Origin: Chromera velia
Taxonomy: Eukaryota > Sar > Chromeraceae
DNA: 60,597 bases
Direction of reading: 5' to 3'
Assembly: GCA_018398765.1 (NCBI GenBank)
Contig: JAHBMJ010000698.1
Span: 61,477 to 122,073, forward strand
In this document: positions 1 to 11,647 of the stretch, piece after piece
Position numbering within the stretch: the first letter of the stretch is position 1
Layout of the letters: each line of letters opens with the position of its first letter
Position numbers and translations under genes: made by a program
Notes under the pieces: generated by a model
Databases searched by the model: none
What the model was told of the DNA's origin: nothing
Seen by the model: the letters and a program-made list of their open reading frames with translations, nothing else

Positions 1-412
1 AGAAGGCACGAAGTATAACAGGAAGTCCCGAGGAGACGGCACGGGAACTTCCCCAGTAACAGCAAACTGGGGAGACGCGAAAATGAAAATCCACGCAGTT
101 TAGAAACCCGACATAGATGCGTACTGGAAAGATCCCAAAATACCGCATGACGTCAGTCAGTCAGTCAGGCATGCGACCGTGTAAATCAAACACTGTGTGC
201 ATGCCAAGCCAAATGTATGTGTATATACTTATCGCCTGACACGTTTCATCAAGTTACCAATGGTCTCTCTCTCTTTGTTTTCTTCTACATATAGAGAGAA
301 AGGCCCCCAATCTCGCCAGCATGGAGGCCCGATGGATGCTACCCATGTGTACGCCCTCTTTTTTCTTTCGCATATTTTCTTCACAGGTACAATTTACTCT
401 TCTCTCTTTTAG
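1..412. other. Left flank, no supported exon
   Basis: I find no exon here that I can defend. There is a GTCA run near 150-168 and a pyrimidine-rich tract ending in AG at 411-412, which serves as acceptor for the first calpain-like exon. The 5' exons of that gene may lie here or beyond the left edge. Confidence 0.5.
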
Positions 413-1817
413 TTTACCGTGCAAAAAACGTCGCTGGAAGCCCTGAAGCTTCCCAGTGAGAAGGTACAGATGCTTCCCATCGCATTCGCTACAGACAACG
501 CCCCCCTCTTCGACGGTATTGACCCTGTAGACCCAACCAGGGCGCTGTGGGGAACTGCTGGATGTGGGCTCTTTTGGCATCTCTTGCAGGTGAGAAATGA
601 GCTAGGGAGAGAGGGAGGAAGTGGAGGGAGATTGCTCATACTGGCTTGAATTTGCAATATACTGCTCACTCTAGTGTTCCTGCAGTGCCACAGTTCCTTC
701 CATCCGAGTTGATGCATGGAGGCCTCTTGCGAGCTGTATGATTTATTTGCAGCATGTGGTGGCAGATAGTATAGAGATTGTCCGGAAAGATTTCGCCCCG
801 TTTAATTGTTTTTGAGTTCCAATGGCTGCACTCATTGGACTTTGTGTGTTGATGTAAATGCACTCTAGCTGTACTCGTTGATAATGACCTGCACGATATT
901 ACCGAATTCTGTTCATTGTACTCATTTGCATGTATCTCTCTAGCTATGCCGATCGTGTGAATAGATACATATATGGATGAAAGGACTTTCTGTTGCATGC
1001 ATGTGTTGGTTGCAGAGTATCCAGAGACCATCAAGAGCGTCTTCGTATCAAAAAACATCCCCAAAGACGGGTGAGAAGGGGAAAAGCTGAGAGACAGGAA
1101 ATGAAAGGGGTTGCTTCCGTGCGTGACGTGACAATCGTCACATAGATGCTTTCCCACGGAAATTTGACGACTTCGATCATGCTTCTCTTTCTTCGTCTTC
1201 GTAGAATCCAGAGAGAGACTGGAGGCATTTATTTTCATACAGAATTTAATTTATTTTTATATGTATAAAAAGAATCCAGAGAGAGAGAGAGAGAGACTGG
1301 AGGTTGCATTCCGCAAAGGAACACGTTAGTGGGGGATCTCCATCGAAGGCATTCCTTCCCTCTCGGGGCTGTCCTCTGGATTGCAGTTCAAGAAATATTC
1401 ATAAATGTGTGCAGCCTTGTAGCTGGTTGTGTAACAACGTAGCAATAGAGTGTTAGAGGGTGACTCGGATCAGATGTATGTTTAGATCAATGCATACATT
1501 GATATGCATATACAAAGATTTCTCTGTATGCATCAAAATTCATTTAATTTTCTGCAACCCCGTGAAGGTCCAGTTTTATGACATTTTGAAAGACGAGTAC
1601 AGAAATGTGGAGATTGATTCCTACCTGCCGTGCAAGTGGTGGTGGAAGAAACCCCCGATCTTTTACTCTGGAAGGCCGTCTAGGCATGGAGGGGCAGATT
1701 GTTAGGCGCTCTTTTTGGAGAAGGCAATCATCAAGTGGAATGGGAAAGGCTGGAATCTCTCTCCGGATAACGGTCAGTCTGACTTTGTCGTAATCTTTTT
1801 GAAGATAAATGTCCAAT

Positions 1818-2505
1818 ACAGAGTCTGTCTGTCTGTCTGTCTGCCTGCCTGTCTGTCTGTGTCTGTCTGTCTATCTGTCTGACTGCCTGTGTATCTGTTT
1901 GTCTGTCTGTTTGTCTGCCTGCCTGCCTGTCTGTCTGTATATGTCTGTCTGTGTCTATCTATGTCTATCTGTGTCTGTCTGTGTCTGTCTATGTCTGTCT
2001 ATGTCTGTCTGTCTCTATCTGTGTCTGTCTGTGTCTGTCTGTATCTGTCTGTATCTGTCTGTGTCTGTTTATGTCTGTCTGTGTCTGTCTGTGTCTGTTT
2101 GTGTCTGTCTGTGTCTGTCTGTGTCTGTCTGTGTCTGTCTGTGTCTGTCTGTGTCTGTCTGTGTCTGTCTGTGTCTGTGTCTGTGTCTGTTTATGTCTGT
2201 CTGTGTCTGTATCTGTCTGTGTCTGTCTGTGTCTGTCTGTGTCTGTCTGTGTCTGTCTATGTCTGTCTGTGTCTGTGTCTATCTGTGTCTGTCTGTCTGT
2301 GTCTGTCTGTCTGTGTCTATCTATCTGCGTCTGTGTGTCTGTATCTGTCTGTCTGTGTCTGTCTGTGTCTGTCTGTGTCTGTCTGTGTCTGTCTGTGTCT
2401 GTCTGTGTCTGTCTGCATCTGTCTATGTCTGTTTGTGTCTGTCTGTGTCTGTCTGTGTCTGTCTGTGTCTGTCTGTGTCTGTCTGTGCTTGTCTGTGCCT
2501 GTCTG

Positions 2506-2538
<33 letters not shown>

Positions 2539-2545
2539 GTCTGTC
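1818..2545 (+). repeat. CTGT/CTGTGT microsatellite array in calpain-like intron
   Basis: About 730 bp of CTGTCTGTGT-type repeats, irregularly mixed with CTAT and TTGT variants. It gives long open frames of Cys, Leu, Ser and Val in all three plus-strand frames, which is the signature of a simple repeat and not of coding DNA. It starts shortly after the conserved LFLEKAIIKW segment. Confidence 0.95.
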
Positions 2546-3242
2546 TTACTGAACAAGTTAATCAATGAATGAATGAACGAACGAATGAATGAAGAATGAA
2601 TTCCCTTTGAATGAATTGAATCTTTACATATGAAGATGTCCTTGCATTCCTGATGCAGGGCTGTACACTCACAGTCTCCTCCAGATGATGCTCGGAAAGT
2701 TTACTTTCATACAGAATACTTTCATACAGAATACATACATACATAAACGCAGGGCTGCACACTTACGGTCTCCTCCAGATGATGCTTGGAAAGCCCCCCG
2801 ACACCTTTGAGTAATGGAAGTGCCAACATGGGGAGAGCTCTTCATCGTTCCAACCGTCAATGAGTGGGTCGGGCGGCTTTCAAGTTGTTTTTCCGTCTTT
2901 CCTTCTTGCTTACTTGTTTTTTGTCTTTCTTTCATTCAATTATGTATTCGTTGGTTTGTTCGTTCGTTCGTTGATTCACTCACTCACTCTCTTTTCCATC
3001 CATCCATTCGTACCTTCAGTCAGTCAGTCAGTTAGCCATCCATTCATGTGCCTGTGGGATCATATCTTTGGTGGCTCAGAATTAAATATTTTGGTCACTG
3101 TTGTTCTGAACCTATGGACCCGGTTCTGATTGATGCATGGCCGTTCAAATTGATCTTGGCAAGCTTGCTTCTTTCACTTGAAGCAACAACGACTGAAGTG
3201 AGTAATTGAGCAAACCTCTCTTTCTCTTCTCTCTCTCTCTCT

Positions 3243-3321
3243 TTGTGTGTGTGTATGTGTGTGTGTGTGTGTGTGTGTATGTGTGTGTATGTGTGTGTGT
3301 GTGTATGTGTGTGTGTATATA
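3243..3321 (+). repeat. GT microsatellite
   Basis: A run of GT broken by GTAT steps, just upstream of the acceptor at 3341-3343 for the calpain-like exon carrying the catalytic His. Confidence 0.9.
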
Positions 3322-3720
3322 TGGGATCAATGTTTATTCGCAGGGAGGATGAGTGGAGAGTGACCATCAGGCCCTGGGCAGGGCAGTTCCGGAAGGAGAC
3401 GAAGACTAACGCTGCGATCTTTGAGGCTGTGGCAGATGCCCTCAAGAACCGGAGAGGCCCGGTGGAATGCGCATTTCTAAAAAAAAGAAACAAATTAAGC
3501 ACCACGGGACTTGTGGGTAGACACGTATACACAATCCTCCAGACCTACTCAAGGAGGGGCGTGAAACTCGTCAAGGTCATTTAATTTTGCCCGCATGCAT
3601 GTCTAGCTTTTGCGTATATATTTTTCTTTAAATTTAACCCGATCACGCTCTTTTAGACTCATCGGAAGACTTCTTGCGCAGTCAGTTTTGTCTTTGCATG
3701 TCTAGTACGCGGAATCTCCA

Positions 3721-4145
3721 TGCATTCAATTCTGAACATACCAAATGCATTCAATTCTGAACATACCAAATGCATTCAATTCTGAACATACCAAATACAT
3801 TCAATTCTGAACATACCAAATGCATTCAATTCTGAACATACTAAATGCATTCAATTCTGAAGATACTAAATGCATTCAATTCTGAACATACCAAATGCAT
3901 TCAATTCTGAACATACCAAATGCATTCAATTCTGAACATACCAAATGCATTCAATTCTGAACATACCAAATACATTCAATTCTAAACATACCAAATGCAT
4001 TCAATTCTGAACATACCAAATGTATTCAATTCTAAATATACCAAATGCATTCAATTCTAAACATACCAAATACATTCAATTCTGAACATACCAAATATAT
4101 TCAATTCTGAACATACTAAATGCATTCAATTCTGAACATACCAAA
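3721..4145 (+). repeat. 25-bp minisatellite, 17 tandem copies
   Basis: The unit starts TGCATTCAATTC and ends ACATACCAAA. It repeats 17 times head to tail with only scattered transitions, mostly C/T and G/A. It lies in the intron between the His exon (to 3575) and the Asn exon (from 4442) of the calpain-like gene. There are no unique spacers between copies. Confidence 0.95.
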
Positions 4146-5274
4146 TAGACTTTACGATGTCTACATTCAATTCAGATGACTTGGAGCTCACTCGATCTGT
4201 ACAAACAGAAAGAAGCTCAAGCATCAGACTGCGTCCTCATGCATATACAGGGATCGGGGCGGGCTTCTAGTTTGGCCTCTCTCTGTAAGCACAGAGCATG
4301 CAGAACTAGACGAACTTAATTGTAAAAGGGAATTAAGTGTCAAAAAATGTCGATGGAACCAGAATATGACAGTGTGGAATGTGCTAAAGGTGTGCTACGG
4401 CATGCGTACATGAATAAATTGAGCTGATTAAATGAATGTAGATTCAAAATCCGTGGGGCAGAGTCGAGTGGAGTGATGCGTGGAGCGACTACAGCACCGA
4501 GTGAGCTCAGCACCCAGAGGTGGCCTCTAAGGTTGGGCTGAAAGAGAGAAACGATGGAACCTTCTGGATATCGGCAGAGGACTTCACAGGCCGTTCATGT
4601 GACATTTCAATATTCAATTATAAAATGCTGGGGCCCCATGTGTCCGAGCTGGGGACCTCAGCGATGAGGGAGCATAGGGCAGTCATGCAGGAGGAGCAGC
4701 CAACCACAGTAAAAAGACCCAGAAGCAAGCTTCGAGAAGGACCCCCTCGGATCTTTTCTTCTTTTCTCATTCCCTCCGGACCCCTTGAGTTCATAGAGCT
4801 ATCCAAGAATTCGAAGCCAGCCTCCTCCTTAACCTCTGGTCAGCTGGTGGTAGTGACACTCCGAGTAGTGTTTCGGGAGGGTGCAGAGCCATCCAAGCTA
4901 AACTCCACCCCCCACGCCGCTTCTTTTAGAGAGTGTTTGGAGTTTAAGGGGTTCAGTCCGGAGGCTACAGAGACAGTTCTTAAGTGTCTGTCCAGCTACC
5001 GGAGAAGACTGACCAAGTAATACCAGCAAACCTGCCCCCCTTAGGAGACGATCCAGAGGGGGGTAATCTCGACGGAAACTCTAGAACGAGGGAGAGTCTG
5101 CCGATCGATGTGGAATTCAAACTCACAGAGGCACCGCTGCTAGACGAGAACGATAACCCTGAGGGGGAAGGGGGTCATGTGCCGGCGGGGCTGGATGCGA
5201 CTTCCATTGATCTTTCAAAGGAGCAGTTCGATGTTGGGGATGACGTGATGAGTGTGGAGCCTCAGGACCTGTAG

Positions 5275-7029
5275 GGCAGAGAGCCTGAGAGAGGACCTAA
5301 AGTGGGAGGGGGGCCCTCTTCCACCCGAGGGGGGGCATAAGAGTGTAGACCTTTAGGTGGGTACAAGAGACACGGATCTTGATAGAGCTCTTGACCCTGA
5401 ATGCGCGGTGGACCCGCAAAGGAAGCCATAAACGGGAGTAAACACTGTGTCACACGTTAAAAGGAGAGCATATGCTCGATGCTGTATTGTACAGTGACTT
5501 CATATGAAAACCATTTACATAAAATTTCACTTCACATGATAGATGTTTAAAATTATTCAATGACTAACTTTAATTATTTGTTAATACTGCATGGTAGACC
5601 GCTGTGTGTCACCACACAGGCGGGGTTTCAATCAAACCTTACCACCAGTGAAGGCGTCGTCTTTTTATTATTGTATGGAGAAGTTTTTAAGGGCAGCTAG
5701 AGTCTGTTAGAGTCTAAGGTAGAGCGAAATATTTTTTAAGCATCAACCAATCATCCTAGCATGATCCTAGCAATCATCTGCATGTTTCATCTAGTCTGTC
5801 AAACCTGCTAGCAAACTTTTTAGATGATGTCATTAAATAGTGACTTTAACAGTCACCAGAACAGTCATTTTTCTTGTTGGAAGCGCAGCTAGACTTGATG
5901 TCAAGACGTTTTTAGAAAGCACAATTTTAATGAACCATGTTAGAAACATCTGATACTGAGGTCACAGTTCCCATGGTCCATGGAGAGAGTCGATAGTTTA
6001 AAAAGTAGTGGCTTGGTTTTCTGCCTAGTTTTCTATGGTTCAGATTCAACTTCAGAAAGTAAAATTACTCGCTTACGAGGCTTAAATTTTCATTTAAAAG
6101 TTGAAAGAGTCTAGGACTCAGACTAGGAGAGCATATACGTTGCATGGCTTGAATATCGTCTAGAAAGAGAAGAGCGGCAAGCTTTAATTAGACTCTTCGA
6201 TCTCCATTACCTTTTTGAATATTTGACTGTTGTAAACTGACAATTAAGTGTCGTACGTTGAGCTTCCTCGATCGCTTGAGGGTTCTTTACTTAACTATAT
6301 ATATCATATAGTATACACTTTATATATAATATATATTATTATATATATAAGAAGTAAAAATTAGCGTAGCGTCAGTTTGTGAATGATTCTAGTAGACACA
6401 ATGCATGAATGAACTAATGACTACAGCCGTTGGAGCCTAGCTCCTGGCAGTCCATGTTCATGCAAGTCTAGATGCAAGTCTTCTTCAAGATCCTAGCTCT
6501 ACTTCCTAGTTTACTTCAAGAGACGGTAGGGTGAAGCATACAGCAAACAAACACTGCCAGTGGCATATAGGTTTAAAATTTGAAATTTGAATCAATTCCA
6601 CTGAAATGCATGTTACAAGCACGTCAATCCCAGTGACATTGTACCAATCCAAGAGAGATACGACACTTCAGTCAAACACCTGTGTAAAAGTAAAACCATA
6701 TGCATGAGAGCGGATCTAGATGCGCATAGACCTGAGATGGCAGGAGAAACGATGGAGCGAAAAAACACCGTTTGGGCCGGGACGCAGTCGGAAAGACATG
6801 CTGTTCCAATCATTGTAAAAGAGAAACCGCTGCAATAGTCCCTAGCCACCCCGCTTCTCTTCTTCTCACTTGATTGCTCCATCTTCCCCCGTCAGCCCCT
6901 CTCTGATCATCTGGACATCCTCTCTTCTCACCCCTCCTCCCTCCCGTCCACACAATCCATCCAGTGTGCCGATTGAATTAAAAGAAGAAAACCCCGATCG
7001 AATCAACAAAGGAACCAACCAACTCATCC
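5275..7029. other. Intergenic region, AT-rich in part
   Basis: I see no convincing gene. The region is relatively AT-rich, with an AT-only stretch at about 6295-6350, and has short open frames only. The two flanking genes converge here, so it should hold both 3' ends and polyadenylation signals, which I cannot place with confidence. Confidence 0.5.
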
Positions 7030-7799
7030 TCACTCTGCAGGAGCAGGAGGGAGAGGCGGAGTCACAGCCAACCCCCCCGGAGCAGCCATAGAACCCCTCG
7101 CTGAGCCCGTCCGAGCACTGGCAGTCAGCGCTCCCTGTTGTCTCTGTTGGACCTCCTCGAAAGAATTGTGGGGTGTGAGGGGATTGGGCATCATGGGCTC
7201 TCCCGGGATGGGTCCGTAAGAGACGTCGTATGCGCCTCCGCTGCCTGCAGCCTGCAGAGGAAGAACGCGCCAGAGACGAAAAGCGGAAGAGTTGCACACA
7301 CGTGAGCGAAAACAAAGTCTGGGTGAGGAAGGCTGAAGACGCAAAACCACACGTCCATCCAGGAAAGAGAGAGAGGGCAGGGGTGACCTCTACCGACAAA
7401 GATGTATGCCTCGACTCCATGCATGAACACTTCTTCTTAATTGCATGAACGCATATGATTTTCATCATGGTGGGGTGGCCAGGATCGGAAGGCGGTACTA
7501 CGAGTTCTCAGATCCGGCCTGCTAGCGCCAGTTCAGGAATCAGGAAAGAAACAAAAACGCGACGGGACGCCGTCAAATGCTCAAACGGCAAAAACAGAAG
7601 AAGAAAGAATGAGCTTTTCTCTGTCTGGCGGGAGGAAGGAGGAGGGTAATGCTTCCCAGTCGAAGAACCCAAAACTCAACCAATTGAACAGACAAACCTC
7701 TTGCAGTTCAATTTCCGGTTTCGCATGTTCAAGGGCGACGGGTTCGAAGAGAAGGGCCCAAACGAAAGCGCTCACAAGGGCACCAAAGTAGCAAATGTC

Positions 7800-7830
<31 letters not shown>

Positions 7831-8519
7831 GTACGTACGTAAAAGCAGACGCGCACGAAGGGAGAAAGAGACAGAAAGAGGCAGAAAGCCAGAAGGAAAA
7901 AACGTTTCTTTGCTTCTTTGTGACGAAATGCTGGCCGACAGAAAGGAGATGGCGTCCATAATTGATACGTGGGAGGGCAAAGGAAACGATCAAACAGATC
8001 TTTTGAAGCCGCACTGGTTTCCCTGCTGCTGTCTATCGGCCATCTGTCAACACTCTTACTCCCTTCCTTCAATCCCGTTTTTTTCCAACCCACGTGAATC
8101 GGCAGCAGACAATTTTCTTCGAGTTGCCTCCTCCACGATACACGGTGGTGTTATGTCAATTACATTCTTCTCTCCCCAAATCAGACGAATCGACTTCTTA
8201 CCAAACAAGCAAACAGACAAAAAAACAGGCGAAATCACTCACCGAAGGAAGTTCCAGATCTCGTTGTACGCAGGCATCCTCACCACCAGCGAGAACATCC
8301 CGAACATTCCCGTCGCAGCGTAGAACCCCAACACCAGCCAGGCGAGAACCTGACTCGTTCCCGTCTCGTGAAAGGACTCCAGAAGGAAAATTCCTGCAAA
8401 TAAGAAAAGATACGCACAACCACAGCATCCTCGAATCAAATCAAATCATCGACATACATGTCTGCGTCGATTCTGATTGGCCCTTCGTATGACCCGATAC
8501 AGTCGGGGTGAAAGAAGGA

Positions 8520-8551
<32 letters not shown>

Positions 8552-8563
8552 AAAAAAGAAAAA

Positions 8564-8603
<40 letters not shown>

Positions 8604-9515
8604 AGGAAAAGGAAGCAGAAACGGCGCGATGCGAGACGGGAGAAAGTAAGAGAGAGGGAAACCAGGCACACCGTTATCTCAATTTGCTGGGTCGGGCCAT
8701 CGAAAAGAAAAATCCCCACAAGTCAAAAAAGGCGAAAGTGCAGAGAAAGCCAGCCCAAAGAAAGGAAAGAGAGGAAAGGAAAAATAAAGAAAAAAAAACA
8801 TCAGGGGTCGACAAAAGAGAGGAAAAATAAAGAAAAACAGGAGGGGTCGACAAAAGAGAGGAAAAATAAAGAAAAAAAAACAGGAGGGGTCGACAAAAGA
8901 GAGGAAAAATAAAGAAAAAAAAACAGGAGGGGTCGACAAAAGAGAGGAGAAGAGAAAGAAAGGAGAGAAACACACCTACCGAGGCCGAGCAGCAAACTAG
9001 CAGCCGCCTTCAGGACTGGAACGCACACCTGCATGCAGGTAGGCCGACAGGCAGCCAGGCTTCGACAAAGGATTCTCATCCTCTTTTCTTCATTCAACAC
9101 CGTCTCTATCCATCTGAAGGACCCGCAAGGGGGAGAGTGGAGGAAGGAATGCAGAACAAAACGAAACTTCTTCCGAACGAATAGGAAGCCCGAGAAGAGC
9201 CTCTCTCGGTCAGTCATCACTGAAGTGAAGGAGAAAGGCAAATTGGACACACACACACACACAGAGCCATCTCACGAACAGACGGACCGACTCACACACA
9301 CAGAGAGCGAATGAATCAGTACAGACGGAGACGGACCGAGAGGAAGAAGAAGATCCATGGAGACCCCGAAAGGCGCATGAAGGCAAACTTGGAAGCAGCC
9401 ACTGTCGGGTCGTTGCGGGCGAATGCGCACACGGTCCAGTAGGCAAAGCTGCAGACAGACGTGTGGGGACAAACAGATAAGCAGCCACACAGCCAGGTAG
9501 CAAAATGAACACACG

Positions 9516-9560
<45 letters not shown>

Positions 9561-10008
9561 ACACACACACACACACGCACGCACAGAGTCCTGTGGGATG
9601 TGCCCGCATGACGACGTGTATGTGCAGACTGAGGGTGTCTGATTCTCTTTTCGAGGACACAAGACAAACGAAAGCCAGAGGTCCTGACTACCTCTTTGGT
9701 ATCCCCCACCCCTCGTTGTCTGACTAAGAGGTCGGTGCACTCACTTGGAAGCGAACGAGAGGATCTGCACAATCACGCCCAGCTTGATCACCTCTGCACC
9801 CGCCCGGGCGAACCGCGAGGAGCCCCACCGAGGCGCCTCTAGGGAGGCACTCAGGAGACACTGCAGGCACTCATGCAGTGGAATTAACCAGTGGTCTTAT
9901 TCATTCTTTCTTTTCGCTTTGGATGTGCGCGAGCCGATAGAAGAGAAGGTGGATGGATGCATGCAGAGAGAATAAAGAGGGCTGGAGGGAAACCTTTGGA
10001 AGTGGGGG

Positions 10009-10043
<35 letters not shown>

Positions 10044-10103
10044 GAAACGAATCTACGTCAATGGCGAAAGAAGGAAGGGAGGAAGAAAGAAAGAAAGAAA
10101 GAA

Positions 10104-10143
<40 letters not shown>

Positions 10144-11337
10144 GAAAGAAAGAAAGAAAGAAAGAAACAAGGAAGAGAAGGGGAAGGGAATACGAGGGAG
10201 CCATGCGGGTTAATCACATTCAAGGAAGGGTCAGTGTCCGTGACCCTGGACAAGAGGAACCAAGTTAGACAGACAGACAACTAAATTCCCTTCATCTTCT
10301 CACTAACCGACCGACCGACCGACCTGGAACAGGCCCAGGTACAGCGCTCCGAGAATGGAGAGAAGATTCAAGGTCACAAACCCCCCTGCATACTCCTGCT
10401 CGGACACATGCAGTCAGGAAGGAACGGACAAAGAGAAGCAAACAGAGAGACATGCAGTGACAGGACACGATCAAGTGACGACAGCAAAGATACAAAGAGG
10501 AAGGAAGGAAGCCGAACAACAAATGGGATTCATGTCCTGAAAGGGGAGGTGTTCTTCCCCTTCCCCTTCTGCAAAAGGAGATGGAAAAGAAGAAGGAAAA
10601 CAGTTCAGACTCGCCAAGCGAATGAGTGTAAGCAAAGCAGCAGACCATCCCGAGGGCTAAGTGCCCTGCACCACCCATTCAAACAAAAGAAAAAAGAAAA
10701 GAAAGGGCCCCCCACCTCAGAGTATTTGGCGTCATCCGAGGCGTCTGCCTTCACTGCGGGGTCTCCACTGGATGTGGCGTTGACGTAGAACTGCTGCGTC
10801 GAGGCGCCCCGGATCAGATCGGCCTCTGTCAGGTAGCTGCTCTGGGTGGACTCAGCCCCTGGGTGCATGCGTCAACAGACAAAAGAATAGAAGCAGAGAT
10901 GGGCGGATGGACAAGTGAAGGCAGGAATAGAAGAATAAATCTAAAAAAAATCAAAAAGAGAAGTGAACAAAGGAAGACAGAGCAAGGGACAGACGACTTC
11001 TTGATTTTTCATCAGAGAGGAGGTGCCTCATGCCGATATCAATACCCCGTCCATACAAAAAGGTGCTCCAGAGAGAGAGGACATTTTTTCCCATCAATTT
11101 TCCCTCCCCATTTTCATGCCCTTCCTTTCCTTTCCTTTCCCACTGTGTCGCTTGGAGAAGTCACCACGATACAGAGAGATAAGCCTCCGTGACGGGCAGA
11201 TGAGGAGGTAGACAGAACGATAAGAGAGAGAAAGAAAGGGAGGTATAAACGGAATCGGGGGGGCAGAAAAGAGAGCGATCTACAAATTTCATTGAAAAAA
11301 GAAAGGAAAAGAAAGAGAGAGAGACAGAGAGACAGAA

Positions 11338-11370
<33 letters not shown>

Positions 11371-11464
11371 ACAGACCGATAACACATGCCATGATGAAGA
11401 TTCCCACGAAGACAGCCAACTTGATGCCGAAAGCGATCCTCAAGAAGAACTGACTGTACCCTTC
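7030..11464 (-). CDS. Unknown multi-pass membrane protein, 3' part (nine exons)
   Basis: I do not recognise this family. Nine exons join in one unbroken frame on the minus strand: 11464-11377, 10858-10716, 10395-10324, 9836-9745, 9448-9337, 9028-8980, 8393-8243, 7800-7698 and 7251-7030 (stop TGA at 7032-7030). Together they encode about 343 residues. Hydrophobic segments likely to span the membrane include LAVFVGIFIMACVIG, LLSILGALYLGLF, VIKLGVIVQIL, WIFFFLS plus the next exon, VLAWLVLGFYAATGMFGMF and FGALVSAFVWALLF. A hydrophilic, possibly extracytosolic loop with one N-glycosylation sequon (NATS) is in the 10858 exon. The C-terminal tail of about 73 residues is rich in Pro, Gly, Ala and Gln. 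The 11464 exon starts in phase 0 and has no start codon, so 5' exons are missing, perhaps upstream of the gap at 11613. Product unknown; transporter or receptor-like are only guesses. Confidence 0.75.
7805..7830 (+). repeat. CA microsatellite with ACGT run
   Basis: A short CA run followed by ACGTACGTACGT, in the intron just before the 7800-7698 exon on the minus strand. Confidence 0.85.
8515..8605 (+). repeat. GAAA microsatellite
   Basis: A near-perfect GAAA array in the intron between the 9028-8980 and 8393-8243 exons of the minus-strand membrane-protein gene. Confidence 0.95.
8795..8950 (+). repeat. Tandem repeat of about 41-46 bp built on GGGGTCGACAAAAGAGAGG
   Basis: Four head-to-tail copies of a purine-rich unit containing a SalI-type GTCGAC core followed by AAAAGAGAGGAAAAATAAAG. 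Copies differ mainly in the length of the A run. It is in the same intron as the GAAA array. Confidence 0.9.
9515..9585 (+). repeat. CA microsatellite
   Basis: A CA array with a few GCAC and ATAC steps, in the intron between the 9836-9745 and 9448-9337 exons on the minus strand. Confidence 0.95.
10010..10170 (+). repeat. GA and AAAG microsatellites
   Basis: A GA run at about 10010-10040 and an AAAG array at about 10085-10170, both in the intron between the 10395-10324 and 9836-9745 exons. Confidence 0.95.
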
Positions 11465-11612
11465 CTGTAACAAGAAAGGAAGGAAGAAAGGATAACGGGG
11501 GAAGGAAGAGATGAAGGAGGGTCTTCCCGCCCGTTCTGACAGCACATGGGGGAGAGAAGAAGGCGATCCACGACGGCAACACAACACACACGCGGATCCC
11601 CCCCCCCCCCCC

Positions 11613-11647
11613 NNNNNNNNNNNNNNNNNNNNNNNNNNNNNNNNNNN
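11613..11647. other. Assembly gap (35 N)
   Basis: 35 Ns flanked on both sides by poly-C. The base composition beside the gap suggests a sequencing or assembly failure in a homopolymer. Confidence 0.98.

Larger units (their letters stand above)
413..5274 (+). pseudogene. Calpain-like cysteine protease (C2 family), probably decayed; 5' end not seen
   Basis: Calpains are cytosolic papain-fold cysteine proteases that cut proteins at limited sites. Exon 413-589 ends in TAGCGLFWHLL, whose Cys (563-565) aligns with the active-site Cys of the family GDCWF motif. Exon 1018-1070 (YPETIKSVFVSK) and the stretch from about 1561 (VEIDSYLPCKW, then LFLEKAIIKW) match conserved core segments. Exon 3344-3575 has GLVGRHVYTIL with the catalytic His (3522-3524). 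The exon from 4442 has NPWG with the catalytic Asn, then DGTFWISAEDF. Phases agree at the 589/1018 and 3575/4442 joins. Two stops break it: TAG at 1703-1705 and TGA at 4502-4504, each where the family has Trp; the Arg before NPWG is Gln. The frame also changes near 4984-5020, so the 3' end is uncertain. Recoding of stops is possible but less likely than decay. Confidence 0.75.

Noticed and set aside
1809-2572. Long open frames rich in Cys, Leu, Ser and Val
   Set aside because: Translation of a CTGT/CTGTGT simple repeat, open in all three plus-strand frames at once; not a protein.
3721-4145. CRISPR-like regular repeats
   Set aside because: Copies abut directly with no spacers, and the host is a eukaryote; it is a plain minisatellite.
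1703-4504. Reassigned stop codons (TAG and TGA both read as Trp)
   Set aside because: Other genes in the window end cleanly at TGA or TAG (47694, 7032, 15226), and the two stops differ, so a general code change does not fit.
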